Shown piece after piece: positions 1 to 9,527 of a stretch of DNA of 64,000 nt. Both the position numbers and the translations under genes were made by a program. A model generated the notes under the pieces. The model saw nothing but the letters and a program-made list of their open reading frames with translations. It was not told where the DNA came from and did no database searches. Every line of letters begins with the position of its first letter. Positions within the stretch are counted from its first letter, which is position 1. Origin of the DNA: Rhodospirillales bacterium (GTDB lineage: Bacteria > Pseudomonadota > Alphaproteobacteria > Rhodospirillales > Casp-alpha2); contig JAEPQO010000005.1 in NCBI GenBank assembly GCA_017640505.1, forward strand, positions 62,001 to 126,000, written 5' to 3'.

Positions 1-62
1 AATCGGACTTCTCATAGGGTGTTCAATCTCGGAAAAGAAATCTTAGATTACTAATGACGAGG

Positions 63-84
63 AATAGAAGCGAGTGCTTCTATT
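63..84. terminator. Perfect 9-bp stem-loop, possible operon terminator
   Basis: AATAGAAGC (63-71), loop GAGT, GCTTCTATT (76-84) form a perfect hairpin. It lies about 135 bases downstream of the last gene of the minus-strand peptide-transport operon. There is no clear T-tract, so the terminator role is inferred from position only. Confidence 0.4.
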
Positions 85-111
85 GAACGCAATCAAAGTG
101 GTAGGGCGATT

Positions 112-207
112 GTCATTCCGGCGTAGGCCGGAATCCAGGGCGGCAGATAAATTTCGCTGATTTAAAACCACCTTCGTATTTCTGGTCCCCGGCCTTCGCC
201 GGGGTGA
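112..207. repeat. Inverted pair of REP-like palindromes
   Basis: Unit A (112-140) starts GTCATTCCGGCG and contains the palindrome CCGGCGTAGGCCGG. Unit B (182-207), read on the minus strand, starts GTCACCCCGGCGAAGGCCGG. The two are head to head and could fold into one long hairpin. Such elements are common between genes in alphaproteobacteria. The minus-strand reading frame across them looks like repeat-derived noise, not a gene. Confidence 0.6.
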
Positions 208-218
208 CGCGTTAGTCA

Positions 219-458
219 TTAGGTCCCCGGCCCCAGCATCTGCTTGAGGATTTGCATGACTTCGTCCTCGTTGCCGGTCTTCATGTCGTCCTCGGTTTCG
301 AACTTGTCGCCGAAGCACGCGTCGTGCTGACCGTAGCCGCGGTCGATGGGCGTGGTGCTCTGCGGGAAGGACGGTTTCTGCTCAGCGGCAAGGGACGCCG
401 CGGGCAGCGCGGAAAAAGCGGCAATCGTCAGGATGGTGGTCATCCGGGGCACGTCCAT
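219..458 (-). CDS. Small exported protein of unknown function
   Basis: A 79-residue protein with an N-terminal hydrophobic stretch (about residues 6-24, ending ASLAA) that looks like a signal peptide. The remaining ~55 residues are acidic and charged, with a single cysteine in DACFGD. The ATG at 458 has a strong Shine-Dalgarno (GAGGAGG) and overlaps the end of the upstream metallopeptidase gene by 19 bases, so it is probably translated as the last gene of the peptide-transport operon. I recognise no family. A periplasmic role linked to the importer is a guess from position. Confidence 0.6.
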   Translation of the reverse strand: MDVPRMTTILTIAAFSALPAASLAAEQKPSFPQSTTPIDRGYGQHDACFGDKFETEDDMKTGNEDEVMQILKQMLGPGT

Positions 459-1960
459 GTTGCCTCCTCATCGAGAGGATACACCGGACGGACGAGATCG
501 CGCCAATTGAAATTCCCCAGCACCGGCGAGGTCAGGCCCGGGCAGTCGATCTCGTAGACGTATTCGGGCGGAAAGAACTCGTCGAACCCGGCGCGGAAAT
601 GGCCGCGTGACTTGACGACGACCGTGCGCAAATCGGCGATATTCAGGCCGAACTGCTCGATCATCATCGGGTCGGCGCACTGCTTGCGGTTCGACGCCAC
701 GCCGATCAGCACGCCGCCGCATTTCAGCAGCGCGCACGGCCCGAGCTCGATGGCACGTCCTTTCAGAAGACCCCTGCGGCCGACGAACGAGCCTTCGGTC
801 AGCTTCTCGACCGTGACGTCGAGCGACAGCGCCTCGTCGAATTCGGTGCGCGGTTCGGCATTGAAGGTCACCGTGAGGTGCGCCCCCTCGCCGGCGTCGT
901 GCGCCTCGGCCGCCACGGCCGGATCGATCATCAGACCGATGAAGGCGCCGTCGACGCCGGCCTCGGTGAAGGCCTTGGTAACGAAGGTTGTGTTGCCCGA
1001 GCCGCCGCCGCCCGGGTTGTCGGCGACGTCGGCCATGATGCAGGCCGGCAGCGACGGGTCGCGGCCCAGCGCGGCGGCGCGATCGGTGGCCATGCTGAGC
1101 GGCGTCAGCGCCTTTTTGAAGCGTTCCCGGTCGGCCCAGGCGCGCGTCGCGATGTCTTCGGCCAGCTTCCGGGCGGGCTTCGGATCGTTCCTGGACGTGA
1201 CGATCACCGACATGCCGCACTTGGGGCTGTCGGAATAGATGAAGCCCGCGGTCACGGACACATTGAGGATATCGTCACTGAGCTTGCTCTGGCCGTAGTT
1301 GATCAGATCCGCATAGGGGCCCTCGGCGGTCAGCAGGGTCACCGTCGGCGCCGCGATCGGCACCTTGATGAAGTACTGGTGCGGCGTCATGCCGTTCCAC
1401 ATCTCGACCATGATGCGCGCGGCCTCGGCGGCGCGTTCACGCTGGTCGACGTGGGGGTTGGTCAGGTAGGCGACCAGTACGTCGGTTTCCGTCGCCATCG
1501 GCTCGGAGACGTTGGCGTGCAGGTCGAGCGTCGCAATCAGCGGCACATCACGACCGACCACGTCGCGCACCATTTCATACACCCGTGCGTCGGGATCGAA
1601 TTCCCCGGTTGCGCGCATGGCACCGTGGCTGACCACGTAAACCCCGTCGAGATCACCGGCGGCCCGCAGGTAGCCTTCCATCAGCTTGAGCGTTGCCATG
1701 AAGAAATCCTGGTCGATGGAGCCGCCCGGCTCCGCATCGGCGGCGACCACGGGCACCAGTTCCCAGTCCTGGCCGAGACGGTTCATTTCGGCATTGAAGC
1801 CGACGATCTCGGCCGGCAGCTTCGGCGCCGCCTTGGCAAGCTCATCGGTGATCTCGGCCCCCTGCAGATAACAGCGCTTGCGGTAATCGGCCTCGGTGGT
1901 GACGGGCGAGAAATTGTTGCTCTCGAGCATAAAGCCGAGCACGGCGACACGTTTGGTCAT
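440..1960 (-). CDS. M81 family metallopeptidase (MlrC-like)
   Basis: A 506-residue cytoplasmic protein resembling the M81/microcystinase C family, zinc-dependent hydrolases first described from microcystin peptide breakdown but common in bacteria that have never met microcystin. Seen: the opening AVLGFMLESNNFSP, SHGAM (about 110-114), the metal-site-like DLHAN, and the glycine-rich DNPGGGGSGNTT. The length fits the family (about 480-510). It follows the two permease genes of a Dpp-type importer by 72 bases, so it probably processes an imported peptide or peptide-like compound. The real substrate cannot be read from the sequence. Confidence 0.85.
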   Translation of the reverse strand: MTKRVAVLGFMLESNNFSPVTTEADYRKRCYLQGAEITDELAKAAPKLPAEIVGFNAEMNRLGQDWELVPVVAADAEPGGSIDQDFFMATLKLMEGYLRAAGDLDGVYVVSHGAMRATGEFDPDARVYEMVRDVVGRDVPLIATLDLHANVSEPMATETDVLVAYLTNPHVDQRERAAEAARIMVEMWNGMTPHQYFIKVPIAAPTVTLLTAEGPYADLINYGQSKLSDDILNVSVTAGFIYSDSPKCGMSVIVTSRNDPKPARKLAEDIATRAWADRERFKKALTPLSMATDRAAALGRDPSLPACIMADVADNPGGGGSGNTTFVTKAFTEAGVDGAFIGLMIDPAVAAEAHDAGEGAHLTVTFNAEPRTEFDEALSLDVTVEKLTEGSFVGRRGLLKGRAIELGPCALLKCGGVLIGVASNRKQCADPMMIEQFGLNIADLRTVVVKSRGHFRAGFDEFFPPEYVYEIDCPGLTSPVLGNFNWRDLVRPVYPLDEEATWTCPG

Positions 1961-2032
1961 TGTTTTTCTTCCTTCAAATGAAAAGGGGCACCCTGCGAAA
2001 CAAGGTGCCCCTGATCGATCGTCTCAATCCGG

Positions 2033-2935
2033 TCAGCGCGAGCGCAGTCTCGGATCCAGCGTATCGCGAACCGCATCGCCGAACAGGTTGAACCCGAACA
2101 CGGCGAGCGAGATGGCGACACCCGGCCAGATCGCGACCCACGGTGCGCTTTCCGCGTATTCCTCGGCACCACCCTGAAGCATCAGGCCCCAGGCCGGTGT
2201 CGGCTCCTGCACACCCATGCCGAGGTACGACAGCGACGCTTCGAGCAGGATCGCCTGACCGACGAACGCGGTGAACAGGATCAGGAACGGTGCCATCACG
2301 TTCGGCACCATGTGACGCAGGATGATCCGCATGTGACCGAAGCCGAGGGCACGTGCCGCGTCGACGTACGGAATTTCACGGATCGCCAGCGCATTGGAGC
2401 GCACCACCCGCGCACACTGCGGGATGAATGGAATGGTGATGGCGATAATTACGTTCTGCGTCCCGGTACCCAGCGTGGCAACGACGGCCAGGGCCAGGAT
2501 GATCAGCGGGAACGCCATGAAGACGTCCATCACGCGCTGGAAGATCAGGTCGAAGGCGCCGCCGAAGTAGGCGGATGCAACGCCCAGGACCAGGCCCACC
2601 ACGGCGCCGATGGTCGCCGCCGCGAAGCCGACGAACAGCGCCGTCCGCGCCCCGTACAGGATACGGGTAAAGATATCGCGGCCGAACTGGTCGGTACCGA
2701 GGATGTATTCCCCGCCCGGCGCCGTCAGCATGGCGGCGAAGTCGTTGTATTCCGGATGATACGGCGTCAGCCACGGCGCAAAGATCGCCGCAAAGATCAT
2801 CAGGATAACAACCGCGAGACCGGCGACACCGACAGGCTGCTTGCGGGCCATCTTCATGGCCGCTTGGTGCCAAGGGGTCTTGTCTTCAAGATCCTCGATC
2901 TGGGCTTCGAGAGCTGATTCACTAATTGTGGTCAT
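2033..2935 (-). CDS. Peptide ABC transporter permease, DppC type
   Basis: A 300-residue inner-membrane permease of the Dpp/Opp family. It has a cytoplasmic N-terminus of about 30 residues, a first membrane segment (VGVAGLAVVILMIFAAIFAPWL), the OppC-type N-terminal region, and the binding-protein-dependent transport motif near ARALGFGHMRIILRHMVPN, the EAA loop that docks to the ATPases. The end, GDAVRDTLDPRLRSR, is typical for DppC. The start is 12 bases after the DppB gene, so the pair is co-translated. It forms the channel with DppB. Confidence 0.9.
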   Translation of the reverse strand: MTTISESALEAQIEDLEDKTPWHQAAMKMARKQPVGVAGLAVVILMIFAAIFAPWLTPYHPEYNDFAAMLTAPGGEYILGTDQFGRDIFTRILYGARTALFVGFAAATIGAVVGLVLGVASAYFGGAFDLIFQRVMDVFMAFPLIILALAVVATLGTGTQNVIIAITIPFIPQCARVVRSNALAIREIPYVDAARALGFGHMRIILRHMVPNVMAPFLILFTAFVGQAILLEASLSYLGMGVQEPTPAWGLMLQGGAEEYAESAPWVAIWPGVAISLAVFGFNLFGDAVRDTLDPRLRSR

Positions 2936-2947
2936 GTTCTTTTACCC

Positions 2948-3919
2948 TTAGCTGTAGCGAATGCGCGGGTCGAGCCACGCGTAAGCCAAATCGATGAAGA
3001 AGTTGGTGACAACGAAGATCAGCACCACCAGCATCACCAGCGACTGCGTCATGGCGTAGTCGTGGTTGGTCACGCTTTCCACGAACAGCTTGCCGAGACC
3101 GTTCAGGTTGAAGACCTGCTCGGTGACGACGAGGCCGCCCATGAGGAACGCGAACTCGATACCGATGATGGTCACAACCGGCAGCATCGAGTTCTTGAGT
3201 GCATGACGATTGATGACGACCTTCTCGACCAGACCCTTGGCGCGGGCGGTACGGATGTAATCCTCGCGGAGCACCTCCAGCAGCGCCGATCGCGTCATAC
3301 GCGTCGCCACGGCGGAGTACCGGTAACCGGTTGCCACCGCAGGCCAGATCAGCTGTGAAATGTTGTGTACCGGATCGACCCATATGGCTTTGTATTCGAT
3401 CGGCGGCATCCATGGGACCCCGGTCATTTCCTGCGTGATGATCAGCAGGCCGAGAATAATCATGATGCCGAGCCAGAACGATGGAATCGCGATACCGGCG
3501 ATGGAGAAGGCGCGCACGCCGTAATCAAGCCAGGTATCCTGCTTGATGGCCGAAATGGCGCCCAGCGGAATGGCAATCACAGTCGCCACGAACGTCGCCA
3601 TGATGGCGACCTGCAGTGACAGCTGGAAGCGCAGACCGATCTCTTCGAGGATCGGCTTTCCGGTCCACATCGACTTGCCGAAGTCGAAGGTGAAGAAGCC
3701 GAACATGAAATCAGCGAACTGAACGAACATCGGCCGGTCGATGCCTAGATCTTTACGACAGATGTCGATTTGTTCCTGGTCGACGTACAGGCCCGTGCCG
3801 GCGAAACGCAGTTCACAGACATCACCCGGAATCAGCCGCATCAGGAAGAACACGAGAATTCCCGCACCGACCAGCGTCGGTATCATCAGGAGCACGCGTT
3901 TTAGAATATACTTAGACAT
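2948..3919 (-). CDS. Peptide ABC transporter permease, DppB type
   Basis: A 323-residue permease with about six membrane segments. It starts with the typical MSKYILKRVLLMIPTLVG and carries the DppB EAA motif at DYIRTARAKGLVEKVVINRHALKNS. It ends LAYAWLDPRIRYS, the usual C-terminus of this subfamily. It lies between the substrate-binding protein gene (100 bases upstream) and DppC. Together they form the heterodimeric transmembrane channel of the importer. Confidence 0.9.
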   Translation of the reverse strand: MSKYILKRVLLMIPTLVGAGILVFFLMRLIPGDVCELRFAGTGLYVDQEQIDICRKDLGIDRPMFVQFADFMFGFFTFDFGKSMWTGKPILEEIGLRFQLSLQVAIMATFVATVIAIPLGAISAIKQDTWLDYGVRAFSIAGIAIPSFWLGIMIILGLLIITQEMTGVPWMPPIEYKAIWVDPVHNISQLIWPAVATGYRYSAVATRMTRSALLEVLREDYIRTARAKGLVEKVVINRHALKNSMLPVVTIIGIEFAFLMGGLVVTEQVFNLNGLGKLFVESVTNHDYAMTQSLVMLVVLIFVVTNFFIDLAYAWLDPRIRYS

Positions 3920-4018
3920 GAGTGCCCAACCGTATTTCCCAAGTTTGAATTATTGTTGTTGATCGGTTACCCGCCCGCCGCTTGCGCGACGGGCGGGTCC
4001 GATGGTTCGCTTACGCGA

Positions 4019-5629
4019 TTACTTGTCCAGCCAGATGTGATCCAGGTGCTGAGCCAAGTAGTGCGACGGTGCGATCTTCCACCCCTTCACGTAGGAACGG
4101 TGCGGATTGATCTTGTACCACCACAGAGTGACCATGCTGCTGGCTTCGTCGCTGAGCGCGCGCGTTTCATAGTCGCGCACCAGCTTACGGAGCGTGGTAG
4201 CGTCACCCTCTTTTTCGATCTTCGCGTAGATCGCTTCCAGCTCCGGATCTTCGAAGGAGCCGTAGTTGTTGCCTGCCGAACCAAGGAACTTGGTCATGTC
4301 AGCAATCGGGTTGATCACGGACTGGCAGTTAAAGTCGATCGAGACGTCGAAGTCCTTTTTCTTACGAAGCGTGTCGTAGAACGGACCGGACGGCTGGACG
4401 CGCTGCTTGGTGTCGACACCAATCTTGCGCCACTGGTCGACGAGCCACGTGCCAACCACCTTGTAAGGCTGGTCGACGCCACGGTTCGAGAAGTCAACCG
4501 ACAGACCCGAGTGACCGGCATCGGCGAGGAGCTTTTTAGCTTCGGCGCGCGAGGCTTCGATGTCCTTCGAGTAGCCCTTCAGCTTGAGCAGTTCGGCTTC
4601 GTTCGCCGCAAGCGGGTGGTTCGGGAACATAACCCCACCAACCGTCTTGACGATGGCGATCTGCGACAGGTACTTGGACCCGCCCCAACGATCGATACCA
4701 AGCGTCAGAGCCTGACGGACCTGAGCATTGTCGAACGGCTTACGCTTCTGGTTCGGGGTCGCAAGCAGAACACAGTTCCAGTCGCTTTCCTGAACGGTGA
4801 TCTTGTCACCGAGCGCTTTGACAAGGTCGTCACGGGCTTTCGGCGGGAAACCGCGGAACTCGATCGCCGCACGGTCGCCACGGATGGCCTGAAGACGGAC
4901 AGCCATTTTCGGTGCCGCGATGGCCTTGAAGCCATCGAGGTACGGACGTCCTTCGAGGTGATAGTTTTCGTTACGCACACCTTCGACGAACGCACCCGGC
5001 TGGTGCTGCACGAACTTGAACGGGCCAGTGCCATTGACGTTCGCTTTGTGCCATTCCATGCCATGCGCATCCAGATCCTTCTTCGAATAGACGAAGTTGA
5101 ACGGGGTTGCGAGGGCCGGGATGAAAGCAGCCGTCGGGAACTTCAGTTTGAAGACGATCGTGTAATCGTCCGGCGTCGTGATGGATTCCACGGAACGGAA
5201 GAACGCCTTACGTGCGGAAGGAACACCTTCCGGCGGGAAAACGATCTTGTCCATGGTCGCCTTGACGTCGGCAGACGTCAGCGGCGTACCGTCGTGGAAC
5301 TGCACACCCTTGCGAATTTTGAAGGTGTACTTGGTACCGCCTTCGGTGGGTTCCGGAACCGCACCTTCGCAAAGGTCGCATTCGAAGTCGGTCGGATCCT
5401 GCGGGTTCGACGGATTCACGCGAATCAGCAGGCTGTAGAACGGCCGGATCGGGTGGATCATGCCGAAAGTCGTCTCCTGGTGACCGTCATAAGACGGAAT
5501 CTTGGAGCCGACCACGAAGTTCAGAACACCACCGGATTTGGGGGTCTGAGCCTTCGCTGCGCCCGCACCTGCGGCGAGGCCGAGGCCAACCGCAGCAGCG
5601 AGAGCAAGTCTCCCAGTTTGTTTGAGCAT
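4019..5629 (-). CDS. Peptide ABC transporter substrate-binding protein
   Basis: A periplasmic solute-binding protein of family 5 (DppA/OppA type), 536 residues from the chosen start. The ATG at 5629 is preceded by GGAG and gives a classical signal peptide, MLKQTGRLALAAAVGLGLAA, cleaved near AKAQ; an upstream in-frame start at 5680 would only add an untypical tail. The mature protein opens with SGGVLNFVVGSKIPSYDGH. FKIRKGVQFHDGTPLTSADV is the family signature region. It presents the peptide ligand to DppB/DppC. The gene order ATPase-ATPase-SBP-permease-permease is complete. Confidence 0.93.
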   Translation of the reverse strand: MLKQTGRLALAAAVGLGLAAGAGAAKAQTPKSGGVLNFVVGSKIPSYDGHQETTFGMIHPIRPFYSLLIRVNPSNPQDPTDFECDLCEGAVPEPTEGGTKYTFKIRKGVQFHDGTPLTSADVKATMDKIVFPPEGVPSARKAFFRSVESITTPDDYTIVFKLKFPTAAFIPALATPFNFVYSKKDLDAHGMEWHKANVNGTGPFKFVQHQPGAFVEGVRNENYHLEGRPYLDGFKAIAAPKMAVRLQAIRGDRAAIEFRGFPPKARDDLVKALGDKITVQESDWNCVLLATPNQKRKPFDNAQVRQALTLGIDRWGGSKYLSQIAIVKTVGGVMFPNHPLAANEAELLKLKGYSKDIEASRAEAKKLLADAGHSGLSVDFSNRGVDQPYKVVGTWLVDQWRKIGVDTKQRVQPSGPFYDTLRKKKDFDVSIDFNCQSVINPIADMTKFLGSAGNNYGSFEDPELEAIYAKIEKEGDATTLRKLVRDYETRALSDEASSMVTLWWYKINPHRSYVKGWKIAPSHYLAQHLDHIWLDK

Positions 5630-5705
5630 TAGATGTCTCCTTCCCTGAAATGAAGAATTGACGGGTTTACTCCTCGTCATGTGTCACGCCATGCCCTCGG
5701 CGTGG

Positions 5706-6737
5706 TCACACCTCTGTACAGGCCACCCAGTGGCCCGGTTTCACTTCCCGCAGCTGCGGGATATCTTTTTTGCAGCTATCAACCGCGGACGGGCAGCGTG
5801 GATGGAACACGCAGCCGGACGGCGGGTTGATGGGGCTCGGGATTTCTCCCTTGATGATTTCGTGCGCCCGCTCTTTTTCGATATCCGGATCCGGAATCGG
5901 CACCGCGTTCAGCAGCAATCGCGTATACGGATGCAGCGGGTTTTCGAACAGTTCGTCACCATCTGCCAGTTCAACCAGGTTACCGAGGTACATGACCGCG
6001 ACCCGGTGACAGATGTGCCGCACGACGGAAAGATCGTGCGAAATAAACAGATACGTCAGGTCGAACTCGTCGCGCAGGTCTTCGAGCAGGTTGATAACCT
6101 GGGCCTGGATCGACACGTCGAGCGCCGACACGGCCTCGTCACAGATGATGAACTCGGGGTCCATCGCCAGTGCACGGGCGATCCCGACGCGCTGACGCTG
6201 ACCACCCGACATTTCGTGCGGATAACGGTCGGCAAACGCGGACGCGAGACCACAGACGTTCAGCAGATAACGTGCCCGCTTCTGCCGCTCGGCCTCATCC
6301 GTGATGATGTTATGAACCTTCATCGGCTCGGTCAGGATTTCACCGACCTTCATGCGCGGGTTCAGCGAGCTGTACGGATCCTGGAAGATCACCTGGATCT
6401 TCTTGCGGACGTCGATCATCTGCTTGGAGTCGTACTTGGTGATGTCATCACCATAGAACATGATCTCGCCGGCGGTCGGCTTTTCAAGCTGCAGAATACA
6501 GCGACCGGTCGTCGTCTTGCCACAACCGGACTCGCCGACGACGCCGAGCGTCTCTCCACGGAAGACCTGGAAGCTGACACCATCGACGGCTTTCACGTGT
6601 GCGACGACTTTCGGAATGAAGACACCTTCCGTCACGGGGAAGTACATCTTCAGGTCTTTAACGTCGACCAGCACCTCCTCGAAACCTTCCGAGCTGCCCG
6701 GGCGGGTTTTCCGCTTCTCACTTACAACGTCGTTCAT
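5706..6737 (-). CDS. Peptide ABC transporter ATP-binding protein, DppF type
   Basis: A 343-residue ATPase. Walker A is GESGCGKTT, the signature is [10 protein letters not shown], Walker B is [12 protein letters not shown], and the H-loop is FISHD. The C-terminal region has the oligopeptide-transporter domain ([13 protein letters not shown], then [14 protein letters not shown] with cysteines that in homologues bind an Fe-S cluster). The start overlaps the stop of the partner ATPase by 4 bases. It is the second NBD of the importer. Confidence 0.93.
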   Translation of the reverse strand: MNDVVSEKRKTRPGSSEGFEEVLVDVKDLKMYFPVTEGVFIPKVVAHVKAVDGVSFQVFRGETLGVVGESGCGKTTTGRCILQLEKPTAGEIMFYGDDITKYDSKQMIDVRKKIQVIFQDPYSSLNPRMKVGEILTEPMKVHNIITDEAERQKRARYLLNVCGLASAFADRYPHEMSGGQRQRVGIARALAMDPEFIICDEAVSALDVSIQAQVINLLEDLRDEFDLTYLFISHDLSVVRHICHRVAVMYLGNLVELADGDELFENPLHPYTRLLLNAVPIPDPDIEKERAHEIIKGEIPSPINPPSGCVFHPRCPSAVDSCKKDIPQLREVKPGHWVACTEV

Positions 6738-7732
6738 CCCACGACTTCCTTCACTTCTTTATCGAGATTTTCTTTTTCAAAGCAGGCCGACGTGTGGCCG
6801 GGCGCAATCTCCTCAAGCGCCGGGAAGCTCTTGGCACAGTGGTCCTGCGCAAAACGGCAGCGCGGCCGGAACGAACATCCCTCGTCGAGCTTGGTGAGAT
6901 CGGGCGGCTGTCCGTCGACCGGATCCAGCTTGGCTTCGCGCTGACGGTCCATGCGCGGCACGGACTTGAGAAGTGCAAGCGTATATGGATGCCGCGGACG
7001 GTGATAGATGTCGCTGGCCACCCCGGACTCGATGATCCGACCGGCGTACATGACGTTCACCCGGTCGGCGTACCGCGCCACCACGCCCAGGTTATGGGTG
7101 ATGATGATCATCGCCACGCCCAGTTCGCGGGTCAGGTTCTTCATGAGCTCCAGGATCTGCGCCTGGATCGTCACGTCGAGTGCGGTCGTCGGCTCATCGG
7201 CGATGATCAGCTTCGGATCGCAGGCAAGCGCCATGGCGATCACGACGCGCTGACGCATGCCGCCCGACAGGTGGTGCGGATACTGCGCAAGCCGCCGCTC
7301 GGGTTCGGAGATCCCGACCATGCCGAGGAGCTTCTTGGCCTTTTCCATCGCAGCTTCTTCGGACATGCCGAGATGCGCGATCATCGGCTCCGTAAGTTGC
7401 ATGCCGATGGTCAGCACCGGGTTAAGCGACGTCATCGGTTCTTGGAAGATCATACCGATGTCGCGGCCACGAATGTTCCGCATTTCATCGTCGGTAAGAG
7501 CAAGAAGATCCTTGCCGTCGAAATTGATCGAACCGCCGACAATCTTGCCCGGCGGCCATGGGATCAACCGCATGATGCTCATTGCCGTAACGGATTTACC
7601 AGAACCCGACTCACCGACAACGGCGACGGTTTCACCTTCTTCGACGGTATACGAAACACCGTCGACAGCTTTCACAGTCCCAGCTGACGTAAAGAACTGG
7701 GTCTGGAGATCTTTGATTTCCAGAAGGGTCAC
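6734..7732 (-). CDS. Peptide ABC transporter ATP-binding protein, DppD type
   Basis: A 332-residue ATPase and first gene of the operon. Walker A GESGSGKS is at residues 40-47, the signature is LSGGMRQRV, Walker B is [12 protein letters not shown] and the H-loop is [14 protein letters not shown] and [14 protein letters not shown] form the C-terminal oligopeptide domain. The start is GTG with a strong ribosome-binding site (GGGAGG, 5 bases upstream). It pairs with the DppF-type ATPase, whose start overlaps its stop. Confidence 0.93.
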   Translation of the reverse strand: MTLLEIKDLQTQFFTSAGTVKAVDGVSYTVEEGETVAVVGESGSGKSVTAMSIMRLIPWPPGKIVGGSINFDGKDLLALTDDEMRNIRGRDIGMIFQEPMTSLNPVLTIGMQLTEPMIAHLGMSEEAAMEKAKKLLGMVGISEPERRLAQYPHHLSGGMRQRVVIAMALACDPKLIIADEPTTALDVTIQAQILELMKNLTRELGVAMIIITHNLGVVARYADRVNVMYAGRIIESGVASDIYHRPRHPYTLALLKSVPRMDRQREAKLDPVDGQPPDLTKLDEGCSFRPRCRFAQDHCAKSFPALEEIAPGHTSACFEKENLDKEVKEVVG

Positions 7733-8057
7733 GTTTCCTCCCTAAAATTAGCCAGTGTTATTATTATTACGATCAAACGTAGATAAGCGCACGATAGGTG
7801 TCAATTCATAACGCAATCTCATTTTTTTATTGTTTTTGTCCCGAATTCTTAAATTAGACATTTGTCATGGACGCCCCCACCTATCTAATTAATCCGCCTC
7901 ACATTTTAAAGAAAAACGGCAAAAAAATTTCTCTTGTCCCGCTTCGAATTTTTCCGAGCACCTTGCCGTGGCCCGGTACGACTTGCATAGTTGCCGCTCT
8001 CAATACGCCGGTCACCGGCGAACATCACGAATCAATTACTTGGGGAGAAGTCATAAA
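7733..8057. other. Divergent intergenic region, AT-rich
   Basis: 325 bases between the peptide-importer operon (minus) and the carboxymuconolactone-decarboxylase-like gene (plus). It is markedly AT-rich against its surroundings and carries the promoter for the importer and an AGACATTTGTCA dyad (7856-7867). No gene is credible here. Confidence 0.6.
7776..7804 (-). promoter_or_regulatory. Candidate sigma-70 promoter of the peptide importer operon
   Basis: On the minus strand, TTGACA (7804-7799) is separated by exactly 17 bases from TACGTT (7781-7776), about 44 bases before the GTG start of the DppD-type gene. The -35 is perfect, the -10 matches 3 of 6. Confidence 0.5.
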
Positions 8058-8462
8058 ATGGCATCCGATCAATTCGAACGCGGCCTGAAATGCCGCAAGG
8101 AAGTTCTCGGCGAAGCGTATGTGGAAGCGTCGCTGGCCAAGGCCGACGATTTCAACCGCGACTTCCAGGAGATGGTGACCGAATACTGCTGGGGCGGCAC
8201 CTGGGGGCGCGGCGTCCTTTCGAAACGCGACCGTTCGATTCTGAACCTCGGCATGCTTGCCGGGCTCGGCAAAAGCCACGAATTCAAACTGCATTACAAG
8301 GGTGCCATCACGAACGGCCTTTCGCATGAAGACCTGCGCGAGATCCTGATTCAGATCGCGGTCTACTGTGGCATCCCCGCGGGGATCGAGGCGTTCCGCC
8401 TGGCGCGCGAAGTCTATGCCGACATGGGCGTCGATGTCTCCAACATGGATGGGGGTAAATAA
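8058..8462 (+). CDS. Carboxymuconolactone decarboxylase family protein
   Basis: A 134-residue all-helical protein of the AhpD/CMD superfamily. Seen: RGVLSKRDRSILNLGMLAGLG, then HKGxx-like HYKGAITNGLSHEDLREILIQIAVYCGIPAGIEAF, which matches the 4-carboxymuconolactone decarboxylase pattern; there is no CxxC, so it is not an AhpD peroxidase. The ATG at 8058 has GGGGAG 9 bases upstream; a longer frame from 7968 has no such site. It is 2 bases from the following dehydrogenase gene, so the two are co-transcribed. Role in a ring-cleavage or related decarboxylation route is inferred. Confidence 0.85.
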   Translation: MASDQFERGLKCRKEVLGEAYVEASLAKADDFNRDFQEMVTEYCWGGTWGRGVLSKRDRSILNLGMLAGLGKSHEFKLHYKGAITNGLSHEDLREILIQIAVYCGIPAGIEAFRLAREVYADMGVDVSNMDGGK

Positions 8463-8464
8463 TT

Positions 8465-9337
8465 ATGGCTGCACCCAAAACCATCGGTTTCGTCGGCCTC
8501 GGCCAAATGGGCGCGCCCATGGCCACCAATATCACCGCCAAGAGCGGCATCGAGGTCATTGTTTACGACAAGGCCGGCACCGCCGAGCGCGCACCCGAGG
8601 GTGCCAAGCTCGCGAACTCGCTGGACGATGTTCTCTCAAGCGCCGACACGGTGTTCCTCTCGGTTCCCGACGGCCCGGTCTCGATCGCGCTGGCGGGCGA
8701 GATCGCTGCATACGACGGCCGCAAGGCGAACGTGGTGATCGATCTCTCGACCATCGGTCCGGAAGCCGCGCGTGAAGCGGCGGCCATCCTGACCGGCGCC
8801 GGCGTGACCTATATCGATGCACCGGTGTCAGGTGGCCAGGCAGGCGCCGCGGCCGGCACCATCACCATCATGTGCGGCGGCCCGAAGGCGGTTCTCGACG
8901 ATCACATGGGCGTGTTCGAAAGCTTTACCGGCAACGTCGTCCACTGCGGCGAGACCGCCGGCCAGGGACAGGCCGTCAAGATCCTCAACAACTATCTGTC
9001 GGCGGTCGCCTTCGCGGCCTCGTCGGAAGCGATCACGTACGGCATGTCGCAGGGCGTCGAGATGAAGACGATCCTGGACGCGGTCAACGTATCGACCGGC
9101 CGCAACACGGCGACCATGGACAAGTTTCCGAAGCGCATTCTGACAGGGACCTACGACTGCGGATTCGCAACCAAGCTGCAGTCCAAGGACATGAACCTGT
9201 TCGTCAAGGAAGCCAAGGCCGCCGGCACGCCGCTGACCGTCGCTTCCGTCGTGGCGTCGGTCTGGAACGGCTGCGATGCCCTGAAACCGGGCAGCGATAT
9301 CTCGCGCATCTACGATTACATCCGCGAGAAGTGCTGA
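8465..9337 (+). CDS. NAD(P)-dependent 3-hydroxyisobutyrate dehydrogenase family oxidoreductase
   Basis: A 290-residue beta-hydroxyacid dehydrogenase. The Rossmann motif IGFVGLGQMGAPMA is at 7-20, the substrate motif DAPVSGGQAGAAAGT at about 118-132, and the catalytic lysine K172 lies in GQAVKILNN. The all-helical C-terminal domain follows. Family members oxidise 3-hydroxyisobutyrate, tartronate semialdehyde, 2-(hydroxymethyl)glutarate or similar 3-hydroxyacids. It follows the CMD-like gene by 2 bases and ends at a strong hairpin. Which acid it uses is not decidable here. Confidence 0.88.
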   Translation: MAAPKTIGFVGLGQMGAPMATNITAKSGIEVIVYDKAGTAERAPEGAKLANSLDDVLSSADTVFLSVPDGPVSIALAGEIAAYDGRKANVVIDLSTIGPEAAREAAAILTGAGVTYIDAPVSGGQAGAAAGTITIMCGGPKAVLDDHMGVFESFTGNVVHCGETAGQGQAVKILNNYLSAVAFAASSEAITYGMSQGVEMKTILDAVNVSTGRNTATMDKFPKRILTGTYDCGFATKLQSKDMNLFVKEAKAAGTPLTVASVVASVWNGCDALKPGSDISRIYDYIREKC

Positions 9338-9344
9338 AGCACAT

Positions 9345-9383
9345 GCTGAAAAGTCCCGCGCCTTGCGCGGTGTACTTTTCAGC
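9345..9383 (+). terminator. Hairpin terminator, copy 1 of a local palindrome family
   Basis: Arms GCTGAAAAGT (9345-9354) and ACTTTTCAGC (9374-9383) pair perfectly and continue inward with CCGCG/CGCGG. It starts 8 bases after the dehydrogenase stop. The right arm supplies TTTT, so a bidirectional terminator is likely. Confidence 0.6.
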
Positions 9384-9527
9384 GAATTGAAGTGAAGGTG
9401 AAATCCGGTCTGGGGGCGGCCCTGCGACCGGATTTCGCATTTCAGATATGGCCGTTCACGGCCATGTGGCATGATGACGAATTGATCCGCAAAGCCGCCT
9501 TAAGGATCGATTCGGCGATCGCTCAAT

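Noticed and set aside
43-318. Minus-strand frame of 91 codons at the window start
   Set aside because: It runs through the REP-like palindromes and over the exported-protein gene in another frame; the Arg/Pro-rich composition is typical of repeat read-through.
878-1981. Long plus-strand frame of 367 codons
   Set aside because: It is antisense to the M81 peptidase, rich in His, Arg and Gly, and has no ribosome-binding site or family pattern.
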